Shown here one piece after another: positions 8,179 through 17,632 of a DNA stretch of 18,794 bases. Each line of letters opens with the position of its first letter. Within the stretch, counting starts at the first letter, position 1. The DNA is taken from contig NQMI01000237.1 of assembly GCA_002270565.1 (NCBI GenBank), forward strand, positions 21,655 through 40,448. Direction: 5' to 3'. This DNA comes from Stenocarpella maydis. Its lineage: Eukaryota; Ascomycota; Sordariomycetes; Diaporthales; Diaporthaceae. A program made the translations under genes and the position numbers. Below the pieces are notes generated by a model. That model had not been told where the DNA came from, did no database searches, and saw nothing but the letters and a program-made list of their open reading frames with translations.

Positions 8179-10690
8179 AGTTGTGTGTTGATTCTTTACC
8201 TAGGTATGCCTCGCACCCGAGGTTTACAATGCCGCGAGAATCGTCCACGGCGAGTCGGTTGCTTGCCAGGTGCTACAGAACACTTGCTGTTGGGTGACTC
8301 GAAGAGGGAGAAAGAAATCAGATATTTGCACCCGCAGGGACGTGCTATACCAGTCCATCACCTACCTAGAGTACCTGGGTAACCGCTCCCACAACATTTT
8401 ACGCCCCACAACACCAATTTCCATAACGTGAAGCTTGCCGTAGAAATATCTCACATCTAATGCTAGAAAATTGGTATTTGGTGTGTGAGTTTGCGAATTC
8501 AGCTGGATGGTAGTTTGTGGTCTGCTATGGTATGAGAAATGTATCAGCGCATATCGATGTGTACCTTCTGTTTTCAGAGGTGTAAATGTCCGAATTTCAT
8601 GGCTAACCAGGTAGTATCACCCAAGCCCAATTGACAAACCCGAAGCCGATTCATACTTTGGGGCTTATTTACATACTTGGGTCTGATTAGGCCTGGGATT
8701 GAGCTGTAGGCGTCGTGGTGGCAGTGAGCAATTGTATAGATGGGACCTCGTGAACTCCACCACTTATCGTGAGAAGATGCTTAAGATATCCACCAAATTC
8801 ATGGATGGGATTGGATGAAATCTCCGCCGACGCATGGAAAGTTTCATCAATACACAACGCTTCTCATTCACGCCTGGTGGCCAGCGGAGTGGTACGCCAA
8901 GCCCAAGCCGCATTGAGCAAGTCTCGCGATGTTCCTGGCTGGCTAGTTGGCACTGCTGCCAGGCGCTCTCAGAGCGAACAAACCGTGCAAGGATGTTTGG
9001 TGGCGGGTGAGGGAATACCTCTCCAGGAAGGACCCGAACGGCCCGCCTGCCAGGCCAGAAGCTTCGATGCGAAGCAAGCCAACAAGGTTCTCGAGTTGAA
9101 CGGCGAGCTGAGCGGGTAGTACTACATATATAGTGGGCTACACAAGCAAATCAAGGTCATCATTCCCATTGGCTTCAACGAGGGTAATGCCATGCTAGCA
9201 CTTGTGATCCCTCACCATTGAGTGGGCGCCGTGTGCGCAGATGTTAATAGATACTGTTGTTGGCCGATGGACAGGTGTAGCCCAAATATCCGATTTCAAA
9301 TGAGAAAGATCATACTGGTGTCCTGTGATGACTCACATCTGGCACACTTGCGTCACAACCCAGCAGAAGTAGGGACTCCAGGTTGTGCGACACTGGTGCT
9401 GATGACGCCGAACTTGCGCAACGTCGCGGACTCGCCCTATCGTGGCTCGACAGGAGGACATGGCCTGCGCAAAGGCGCCAAGTCTGGCAGTGTTGACAGG
9501 AATGGCCAAGGCCGCGCCCGCCAAGCCAGAGGCATCGTGCAGGACCGTCAGCTTTTATGGACTCATGATGACGGCCCTCGGAGGAACGGCACACACGGCG
9601 CCCAACGTTCGGAGCGCGCTTGTGTGGCTGGGAGAGGGCCACTGGTTGCATCGCAATGGAGTGGCCCCAATTGGCCGGTGACGGCTTGTTTCCCAAGTGC
9701 GAGCACGCGACCTTTAAACCAGCCAAGACAATGGCTGCTGAATGCCGAGACTCGCCAACGGTCTTGTGTTGCTGGGCAGATTGCCGTTGTTCCGGGACTT
9801 GGCCATGCGGTTTAGATGGTTGGAGGATGGGGCTTGGGGCTCGTTGCAGGTTGACATGCTGAGCGGTTGCACGAGACATGTCACAGACAAGAAGAGCACA
9901 GGTGCGCCCCGAGTGGGGTCCGTTGTTGACCTGCAAGCCTGTTGGGCAGGAAAAGGATGGTTGTTGTGATAGTTATTGCCGTGGGCAGATGTCGAGTGCG
10001 CTGTGCTGGCCGGCTATCGATGATGAACTGGTGTAGGGCAGATGGGAGCCCGCGGGGCTGGACCTCTGCGGTGAGTTGACCAGACGTCGGATATCGCGTG
10101 GGGGTCTGCCGGGTCGGGCGAACATGGGGCACGTCAGCCGTGGACCCAGGAGGCCGGGATAGTACACTATAAATGTCAGGCCAGGGCCAGCAGGGCCAGG
10201 GGCAGCAGATTTCCCCAGCTCTTGTTATTACGCGGCTCTCCGAGACAGGAGGAGATTTAGCGCTGTGTCCTGCCCCCCCGCCCCCAAAGGGTGGCACTGG
10301 CACAGGCTGATAAGGAAGGCCAGTGAAGAAAATGGCCCTTGCAGTGCGGTGTTGGTGGATAATGTCTGCCTCGGGTAAGGTGTTCAGGCCGGTGAAGGCG
10401 TGGTAACAGGGGACGCGCGTCGCCTCAATGGCTTGTATGGATCTATTATTACATGCTTCTGGGTTGGCTGTGGGGGATGGCGCCGGCGTGGTGGGTAGCG
10501 TGCTGCAGCAATCAACACAGCAATTTGTCTTGTTGCGCTGCAGCTGGAGCACGAGAGGCGGTGATGGAATGCTGGTGGTGGTTCAGGCTGTTTGAGATAC
10601 CCCTGATGTCTGCCGATCATGACCTTGTGTTTGCGACTTGGCTTTCTTGGTATTGCCCACGCAACTGGCAGAGCAGGCAGGGCTGGCATG
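8179..10690. other. Intergenic sequence without a recognised gene
   Basis: There are several long open frames on both strands, notably plus 9222-9815, minus 9310-9936 and minus 9881-10552. They overlap one another, most start at non-ATG codons, and they give Pro/Arg/Ser/Cys-rich composition with no family resemblance, as expected from chance in GC-rich DNA. A TATA-like ACTATAAATG lies at 10165-10174 (plus strand), followed by GGCCAG-type short repeats near 10178-10205. I see no RNA gene or transposon relic. Confidence 0.5.
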
Positions 10691-10693
10691 GTA

Positions 10694-10754
10694 GTACCTA
10701 TCTAGGTACAGTAGTGTACGGAGTAGGTACGTACTACACTAGTGCATACTCCGT
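10694..10754. repeat. Nested inverted repeats
   Basis: GTACCTA-TC-TAGGTAC (10694-10709) is a perfect 7-bp foldback. It is followed by ACGGAGTA (10718-10725) and TACTCCGT (10747-10754), an 8-bp inverted repeat with a 21-nt loop that itself contains the palindrome GTACGTAC (10727-10734). The sequence could form a cruciform or bind a dimeric regulator; nothing shows which. Confidence 0.6.
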
Positions 10755-12351
10755 CCTGACTGATTGCTGCAGACGGACGGGGTCAAATCCGAGCAAGCTT
10801 TGCAGTTTTCCGCCCACCCCTGCTCGGTGGGCGCGTCTCGACCTGCGTGTCCCTGTCCGGAATAAAGTTGTGATTAAGCGCAAGTTTGGATTGTGCCCCG
10901 GGCGAGAGGCTCAACGGCCTTGGGCCCTGCCGTGATGTAACCGTGCGACCGTGATCCATGACGAACAAGCGCCAAGACGCGTATGCCTTCTGGGCGGGCC
11001 TGCAGGGGTCTGCTTGCAGCCAATGTCGGAAACAACGGGACACGAGACTGTGCAGTGTGCACGCGACACCTACTCCGTGCTTCCTTCCTGGTGTACCGAG
11101 TACTGATACTATGTATGTATGTGCTCGGAGAAGGAGGAAGAAACCACACAAGCCACCGTCCATGATAGCACAGCCGTTGAGCCAAAACAGGAACCCATGG
11201 CACTCGTCCAGACATGCGCATACGCATACCTAAAATAATATACAAACAAATATCTACCAACAACATGGCATGAACCAAAAGGAAAAACAAAAAAGAAAAA
11301 AAAGCCCGTGCTGCCTCGTGCATGTATCTTTTCCCAGCACTCGGCAAAGCCACTCAATCCACATATCTCTCTCATCCACATTCGCGTCTTCTTTCTGCAT
11401 TCGCATCTTGCACCCCCCCCCCACCTCCGCCACAGCATCACACTGATGTCTGTGGGGTCCACTTCTTCCTGGTTATCTTCCCTGAATCCCTGACTGATGC
11501 CGTCGCCAGTCTTGCGCAATTCAATATTCCACACACCGAGCCCCCTGGGTTCCACGCACGTCTGTCGTCAGTCGTGCGCAAAGCCTCTCTCGTTCATACA
11601 TGGTAATTTCTTTTACCTGCTTCGTCCTCCCACGCTCCTTGTGCTCACTCGCCTGTCTGTTGCCAAGTTCATATGACAGAGCAGTTCCTATCTGCCTCGC
11701 AATACTCCGTCGCCACAGCATACGATCCCTCCCCCGCGTCCTACAGTATCCAGTATCCACCACAGCCTGGCCTTGGCTGATCCGATCCGACCTGAACTGT
11801 CCTCGGTGGATCGAGCTGCAGTGCCGTGATAGTGTAGACCCGGGACTCAGACGCTCTGGTCATCGCTCCACTCCTCACCGCATGTCAACACTGCGACCGA
11901 GCACCCAACCAGCCGACAGACTTCCGTTACGACCACCAACCACATCATCCCCAAGCTTTGGGATAACAGACATAGCTCCGGCACGGTCGTCTGCTGCTGA
12001 CCCATCTCGCCGGGGAGTTTGCTTGTCCTATCCAGAAGCCCGGCCCACAACCTCTCTGTTAGACGACCAAGTTGCGGGACCGCCTCGCTCCACGATTTCC
12101 CAGGCGACCTCGTATCCTGTCGGCAGCCAACGTCTGAAGGTCGACATAATCTCTGGGCACCAACCAACCCTTTCCGATCGGGTTCCTAGCAACCGCCTAC
12201 GTTTTTGTCGCCCTGTGTATTGTCCATCAGCATTGACCCTGCGGTTTCAGAGCCTTGGTCGCTGTATTTCCATCACCAGCGTGGCACACAGCGTCTAGCC
12301 AGTCTTTACGACCTGTCTTGTACCAACACATTCCCCGGAAAGCCCGCCGCG
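10755..12351. other. Upstream region of the licD-type gene
   Basis: No gene is recognised. ATG-repeat microsatellite sequence (ATGTATGTATGT) lies near 11110-11122, and an A-rich tract at about 11275-11306. A long C/T-rich stretch from about 11310 to 11800 is typical of fungal promoters and 5' leaders. A 232-codon frame at 11600-12298 is Ser/Pro/Arg-rich, lacks any family signal and ends 50 bp before the licD-type start, so I regard it as leader or promoter sequence. Confidence 0.5.
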
Positions 12352-13214
12352 ATGAAGCTGCCACAGGCGCTGCTTATTGCCTGCTCTTTGTTCACAACCA
12401 TCCTCGGTCTGCCTGAACCACACGACAAACGGCGGGTTAGTGGCAAACCTCAAGGGGGCGCCAAGTATTTCCTCGAGGCCGGCGACACAGAAGTATTGAG
12501 TCACTACGACGGTCGATATTTCCAGGGCGAGGTCGACTATGACAGCCACCGTGTTACTCTGAGGCACCTGATCCGTAGTTACGTATCGGTATTCCGCGCC
12601 TTGAACATCGACACATGGCTCGCCCACGGCACTCTGCTGGGATGGTGGTGGAACGGGCAGATCATGCCATGGGATTACGACCTCGATGTCCAGGTCACCG
12701 CCTCGACCCTTGAGTACCTGGCCGACCACTACAACCGTACCATGCACGAGTACCGCTACGTCGACGAGCCAACCGGCGAGGAGATGACCAAGGTCTTCCT
12801 GCTCGACGTAAACCCGAATTACTTTGAGCGGGTACGCGGCAACGGCTTGAACGTCATCGATGCCCGGTGGATCGATACGAGCAACGGCATGTTCATCGAC
12901 ATCACCGGCCTCGCGGAGCGGGACCCGGAGAGGGCCCCTGGCGTGTGGGCGTGCAAGAACAACCACCGGTACAGGACCGCGGAGCTGTACCCCATGCGCG
13001 AGACCGAGTTCGAGGGTGTTCCAGCCACGGTGCCGTATGCTTTCGACACGATCCTCATGGGCGAGTATGGAAAGAAGAGTTTGGTAACAACCGAATATCA
13101 AGGGTATGTTTTGCCATTTCCCCACTCCTAACACAGTGCATGTCGCGCTGACCTGTTTATGTTGTTAGCCATCACTGGGACCCTGAAGTCAAGGAGTGGG
13201 TGTTACAGAGCTAG
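12352..13214 (+). CDS. Secreted LicD-family phosphotransferase-like protein
   Basis: There are two exons, 12352-13103 and 13169-13214, giving 265 residues. The intron (65 nt) has a GTATGT donor, a CTGAC branch-like site and a GTTAG acceptor. Splicing restores a frame ending EYQG/HHWDPEVKEWVLQS, the usual end of fungal LicD proteins. Residues 1-19 form a signal peptide, with a KRR site at 26-28 that Kex2-type proteases could cut. The LicD core AHGTLLGWWWNG then PWDYDLDV (about 91-113) carries the Asp-rich metal-binding motif of this nucleotidyltransferase-fold family. One N-glycosylation site (NRT) is at about 128. Bacterial LicD moves phosphocholine onto glycans, and yeast Mnn4, which shares the domain, is needed for mannosylphosphate. 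Fungal secretory-pathway action on glycans is inferred. ATG 12352 is the first ATG in the frame. The exact substrate is unknown. Confidence 0.9.
13104..13168 (+). other. Intron of the licD-type gene
   Basis: GTATGT at 13104-13109, GCTGAC at about 13148-13153 as a probable branch site, and TAG acceptor at 13166-13168. Without splicing the frame would stop at 13131 and lose the conserved HHWDP-type C-terminus. Confidence 0.88.
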
Positions 13215-14815
13215 AGCCTCCTGTCCTTAGAGGCTTGGGGATTCCTAAATCACAACCTGTGGCTTGTACTGCTATGGTGTAATATTGGTCTCGCCTATAT
13301 AGCCCTGCTAAGGATTTTGTGCAGACCGGCTAAGCTATACGTCGGAAACTCCGAAGAGGTGTTCAATCGCCACCGCGGACACGATTATTCAGCAGGATCG
13401 TCTCAGGGGGCTCGGCACGACTCCCGTTGGGATTGAGGCGTGCAATCGAGCACCTGCGGCCCAGGCACGCCTTCCCAGCAGCGAGCTCCAGAGGCACGAC
13501 GCGGCTACGGCGTGCTTCAGCGGTGCTTGCTTACTCGGGGCTGAACCGGCGTCGCGGTGTCTCCGCGAGCAGAAACAAGAATCTGGGTCCTTTCAGCATG
13601 GCAGTGGCGTCTTTTTTTTTTGTTGTTGTCGTTGTGGATGATGCTTTTTACATGCGTATACAGCATGAGCTTCAGCCTTGGCATGGCTGAAGTAAGGTTA
13701 CGGCACGATCCTCCAGTGCGGCAACGGGCAGATAGACCACAGGCTAAATTAGCCTCGTCACAGGGGGCTGGCTGGCTGGCGGCTCGTCTACGATGCCAGC
13801 GCCAGGCTTGGCGTTGAAAGTCACGAGATGAGGTTGCAATCTTGGCGCCTCACCACTCTACGACCCCCTCCAGCGTACATTCTATACATAATAGTGCATA
13901 GCTCTCCCATGATACCCTTAAATAAAATATAGATTATAGAGCAATCAAGACTAATCAGCCACAGCCAGTCTACTGCGCTGCTGTTTTGTGCCGTCAAACT
14001 ATGCTTTCTGCAGGCAGTCATGAATGATCCATGTAAAACTGCAGCTAGGAATACAAAGCGTCGTTGGCTATTTCGAGCCGCAGGACTTGTCGCCATAATT
14101 CCAGTGGGATCAGCCGCAGCGCCCTTGCCCATGCCGTGGAACGGCCTTCTTGTCTCCACGTGCTCGGTCCCAAGGGCTGTCCTTCGCTCGAGCACGGCAG
14201 CGGCAGGTCAACCCCCCCTTTACGGATGACTATTGATCGTCCACAGCGAAACCAGTACGTCCCCTCACGTTCTGTCATGGAAGCAGACTCAGCTAGCCCC
14301 CGGTACGTCCTCTCATATTCTGTTGTGGGAGTAGCCTCACCCCGAAGACCCTGGCCTGACTCGGAGGAGCAGGCAGCCGCCCTGTTTTGGGACAGCTGCC
14401 CCCCCGCCGTCAGAGATCAAAGCGACTAGAGCACATCTAGAGTCGTATCGCGGGGCTCTGCTTTTCTTTTGGGCTGGTAGGCGGGTTCGAAATATGCTCA
14501 TCAGGGCCACTCAGAAACGGGCCGCGCGCATCATCTTGGCTCCCAGCCCGTCCTGACCTCCAAGGCTTAACCCCTCCTCTGGGCTCGAGACTCTATGGCC
14601 AACGAATATCCGCTCGCCTCGCGTTGGCGTTGTTGAGAACTCGCTGCCGGGCGGGCCAGCCTTGAACGGGATCAACGGCGCATGCGGTGGTGGCAGAGGG
14701 CGTGGCGGCGGAAGGACGGGTTACTGTTATTTAAACTGCCCGAGAACAGACTGGTGGCACCATTGGCCGAGCGCAAGGGCGCCCGTGGCCATGAGACTTG
14801 GGCCCTCGGAGCAGC
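13215..14815. other. Convergent intergenic region
   Basis: This separates the 3' ends of the licD-type and WLM protease genes. A T10 run lies at about 13612-13621, and TTAAATAAAATAT, a possible poly(A) signal, near 13918-13930. Open frames here (for example minus 13821-14195 and plus 14020-14229) have no family resemblance. The plus frame at 14020 has a signal-peptide-like stretch (AGLVAIIPVGSAAAPLP), but it does not begin with it and is only 69 codons long. Confidence 0.5.
14255..14340. repeat. Imperfect 48-bp-period direct repeat with transition-only divergence
   Basis: A segment starting GTACGTCCCCTCACGTTCTG at 14255 recurs at 14303 as GTACGTCCTCTCATATTCTG. Over about 38 aligned bases I count eight differences, seven of them transitions, and most leave T or A in the second copy. 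The bias resembles RIP-type mutation, but the unit is far shorter than the usual RIP target. Confidence 0.6.
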
Positions 14816-15901
14816 TCACGGCGCCGCGCTTCTGCCCCCCTCGCTGCTGCTGCCGCCGCCGCCGCCGCTCCCGTCCGGGTTCCCCGACTGTGATCTCCTC
14901 ATGCGCTCCTCGACCGCCTTCGCGATGACGTCCCTCCTGCTCAGGCCACCACCACCGTTGCTGCTCCCCCCAAGGATATACGTCCCGCCGGTCCACCCGC
15001 CGTGGTCTGGGACGTCGTCCTCGGGCGACTCGTAGTACTCGGCCTCCCCGACGGCACGGCCCCCGCTCCTCCAGTCCGCAGCCTGCACCTCCCTCTCTAT
15101 CTGGTGGCATAGGTCCCAGAACCTCCTATCGTGCGGGCCGTGCACGTTGTGCGCGAGCTCGTGGCACAGCGTGTCGCGGATGGTCCTGTAGTCCCTGTAC
15201 CCGTCATAGGCGTCGGTCCGCAGGCGCAGCTCGATGACCTCGCCGCGGTTGCGGTTCAGCCCAAGGAGGCGCGTCGTGCCCTCGTGGCTCGATGCCGTGT
15301 TGGACGCCGGGTCCATCTCGGTGAGCAGCCCCACCGTGAACCGGTGCTTGCGCATCGCCGCGCGGACCCCCGGGTCATCCTTGAGCCGGTGCAGCAGCGC
15401 CCGGCTGCGCTCCGCGTTGCCGAACCCGGGCAGCGGCTCCACACGCAAAAAGGTGTAGGTTGCGTCGGCGTGGGCGCGGGCGGGGTCCGGGCGGGTGCGC
15501 CGCGCCGGGACGGGGCGGGCGGCCGATGTGTTGTTGCCCGCCAGGCGCCGGGCCTCGCGAGCGCGGGCGGCGTCCGAGGAGCGCTGGAGGTCCTGAATGG
15601 CCTCGAGGGTGGGAACCTGCAGGGTGACCTTTGCCCCGTCCAGGTGGGATATGGGCTGCTCGCCGTGCTCCGAGGCCCGCAGCATCCTGCCCCTCGCGAT
15701 GAACTTGGCCTTGTCCCAGTCGTACTTGTCTACTCCTCCGCCGTCCGCTGCCGCCAGGTGGTCCTCGCAGGCGATCAACAGGTCGTTAAGGATGGCGTCT
15801 GCCGCTAGGTGGAATGTGTCTAGGGGTTTGCCGCTCTTGGTGACGGTGACTGCAAGTGTGGGCGCCCCTTGTGAGAGAGGCTCAGTCTCTGCTTCGGCCA
15901 T
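14816..15901 (-). CDS. Ubiquitin-like/WLM-domain metalloprotease (Wss1-type)
   Basis: An intron-free 361-residue protein. Residues 14-97 look like a ubiquitin-like domain (LAVTVTKSGKPLDTFHL through AKVTLQV). A basic, Ala/Arg/Pro-rich linker follows (about 105-145), then the WLM domain (about 148-300). The zinc site is HELAHNVHGPHD, with His247, Glu248 and His251 plus His257 as third ligand, followed by RRFWDLC and GGWTGGTYILGG, both usual in this family. Wss1/Spartan-like proteases cut DNA-crosslinked proteins and bind SUMO or Cdc48; the UBL-WLM architecture is known from fission yeast and plants but is less studied. The C-terminus is a Gly/Ser-rich tail, and I see no clear Cdc48-binding or RanBP zinc-finger motif. 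The gene is divergent from erd2 and convergent with the licD-type gene. Confidence 0.92.
   Translation of the reverse strand: MAEAETEPLSQGAPTLAVTVTKSGKPLDTFHLAADAILNDLLIACEDHLAAADGGGVDKYDWDKAKFIARGRMLRASEHGEQPISHLDGAKVTLQVPTLEAIQDLQRSSDAARAREARRLAGNNTSAARPVPARRTRPDPARAHADATYTFLRVEPLPGFGNAERSRALLHRLKDDPGVRAAMRKHRFTVGLLTEMDPASNTASSHEGTTRLLGLNRNRGEVIELRLRTDAYDGYRDYRTIRDTLCHELAHNVHGPHDRRFWDLCHQIEREVQAADWRSGGRAVGEAEYYESPEDDVPDHGGWTGGTYILGGSSNGGGGLSRRDVIAKAVEERMRRSQSGNPDGSGGGGGSSSEGGRSAAP
14851..14875. repeat. GCC trinucleotide repeat within the protease gene
   Basis: A run of CCG/GCC triplets encodes a poly-Gly stretch (GSGGGGGSSS) in the C-terminal tail of the WLM protease. It is likely length-variable between strains. 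Confidence 0.6.
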
Positions 15902-16773
15902 GTTCCTTTCCTGCCCGAGGACGTGCCGCCACCAGATGGGAGCTGTGAGTGGTGTTTCCCCTGAAGGTGCCGGTTTCTGATGCTGTGGTGAGCCTTTCTC
16001 AGATTCAATGATGGTCTCGCCGCGACGTGAGTACTTGACGGGCGGTATGTCGATTCACAGTGTCCGAGATGCAGATGGGTTGGCAAGACAGCGTTCACAA
16101 GAAGGCATGCAGACGATGGATGGGGTGTGCAGAAGGCTAGAGTCTCTTGGGTTTCTCGCAGGGTAAATAATGCATCACTGCCTCGGGGGCCTTCGCCTTG
16201 CCGGCGTCGAAGCTTCGACTGACGTCCAGGACGGCATCACCGGGTGTCAGGATTGGTAATCTCGTACGCCACGGGGCGATGAGCCGCTGAGGCCGCTGAG
16301 CGGGAGGCCCGCAGATAGGGGGATACTTGTCCTTGCTGCCTTCCAGCGGGAGGCAAACATGTATATTATTAGCCGCAGGCTGGCAGGCTGGCAAGCCCGG
16401 CGAGCTGGGCGGCTTCGGTTCCTGGATGGTGATCCGTGCACCCGTGCAGGCATGTTTCTGGTTCCAAATTAGCGGTCCTGCGTCTCTCAGGCAGGGGTCC
16501 AATCAGAAGCAAATCGCGTCGTGTCCTTTAGCACGAGCTCTCCCAACCCGCACGGCTGGCCTGTCCGTCGTCATTTTGTTGTTGGCCCCAACTGATCAAA
16601 AGGTGTCAAAGCAGCCCGACCCAGCTGGCATCTCTCTCGCATCTCGGGAACCATCAGCTCCCACCGCGCTCAGCCCACGATCGAGCTCGCTCTGGCTTTC
16701 CCATGGTCTACCAATATTTACTTCTTTGATCCACTCCACGAGCCGAGGCGGCCAGCGCCCCAAACAATCCAAC
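15902..16773. promoter_or_regulatory. Shared divergent promoter region, protease / erd2
   Basis: This 872-bp region lies between the divergent starts of the WLM protease gene (minus) and erd2 (plus). A strong CCAAT-type motif, CCAATCAGA, lies at 16499-16507, and another CCAATATT near 16709-16716, about 60 bp before the erd2 start. An 8-bp GCAGGCTG tandem lies near 16375-16392. A 121-codon minus-strand frame at 16137-16502 shows no family resemblance and is probably noise. I see no obvious TATA box. Confidence 0.55.
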
Positions 16774-17632
16774 ATGTTGAACATATTCCGCGTCGCAGGT
16801 GCGAACCCCGAGCTCCCTCGTTGCGATGGCCTCAGCTGGCGGCATGGCACCGACACTGACACTGACTTGCGCGCCGACCAGCGGACTTCTGCCATCTGGG
16901 GTCCATCTTCATCCTGCTTCACAAGATGATCGACCTTAGCGTTAGTGGCCCCCCGGAGACAGCAGACCCGACCGCACAGCACGTACTGATGACCGTCCCA
17001 GAGCTGCTCGGGCATCTCCTTCAAGTCACAAGCCCTCTATCTCCTCGTCTATGTCACAAGATATCTTGGTATGTCGTGCTGAAACCAGGCCGCGTCCGCC
17101 CTTGCGGCCCTTGCAGCGGCTGACCAGTCTCCCGCCAGACCTGTTCCAAACAAACAGCCTCTACAACCTCCTCTTCAAGATCGCCTTCATCGGTGCGCAG
17201 GGCTACATCATCTATCTCATGACGACTGCGTACAAGCCCACCAACGACCCAAATGTCGACACCTTCCGAGTCCAATACCTTCTCGGCGGCGCAGCGGTCC
17301 TCGCCATCCTGCTGCCTTACAAGTACACCGTCTCGGAGATCCTGTGGGCCTTCTCCATCTGGCTCGAGTCCGTGGCCATCATGCCACAGCTCTTTATGCT
17401 GCAGCGCACCGGGGAGGCCGAGACCATCACCACCCACTACCTGTTCGCGCTGGGCATGTACCGGGCCCTGTACATCCCCAACTGGATATACCGCTACTTT
17501 GCCGAGGAGGGTCACAAGGTCGACTGGATCGCAGTCACTGCCGGCCTCATCCAGACAGTCATGTACAGCGACTTCTTCTGGGTCTACTACAACAAGGTAC
17601 TGAAGGGCAAGAAGTTCAAGCTGCCCGTGTAG
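16774..17632 (+). CDS. erd2: ER lumen protein-retaining (KDEL/HDEL) receptor
   Basis: Four exons: 16774-16798, 16882-16940, 17002-17068 and 17139-17632, giving 214 residues, the normal length. The receptor binds HDEL/KDEL tails of escaped ER proteins in the acidic Golgi and returns them via COPI vesicles. It has seven membrane helices. The start [36 protein letters not shown] (split by intron 3), [47 protein letters not shown] and SDFFWVYY are hallmark segments. Binding-pocket residues Arg6, His13, Arg48, Arg159, Tyr162 and Arg169 are in place. The C-terminus KGKKFKLPV holds the Lys cluster for COPI. Residues 9-12 read ADFC where GDLS is usual. Introns 2 and 3 have GTTAGT and GTATGT donors. 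Intron 1 has a weaker GTGCGA donor, so its exact edge is the least certain part. Confidence 0.93.

Noticed and set aside
9222..10552. Overlapping open frames of about 200 codons on both strands (9222-9815 plus, 9310-9936 minus, 9881-10552 minus)
   Set aside because: They overlap each other antisense, have low-complexity Pro/Arg/Ser/Cys composition and show no recognisable motif. GC-rich DNA yields such frames by chance.
11600..12298. 232-codon plus-strand frame upstream of the licD-type gene
   Set aside because: It lies in C/T-rich promoter-like DNA, is Ser/Pro/Arg-rich with no family signal, and ends just before the licD-type start. A leader or promoter is more likely.
12205..12351. In-frame N-terminal extension of the licD-type protein
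   Set aside because: The extension would start at TTG; the first ATG in the frame is 12352, and it places a signal peptide exactly at the N-terminus.
15131..15808. 225-codon plus-strand frame opposite the WLM protease
   Set aside because: It is the antisense shadow of a gene with a clear zinc-protease motif and high GC at third positions.
12352..17632. A biosynthetic or defence gene cluster made of the three right-hand genes
   Set aside because: A LicD-type protein, a WLM protease and a KDEL receptor have no known joint pathway, differ in orientation, and two are housekeeping-type genes.
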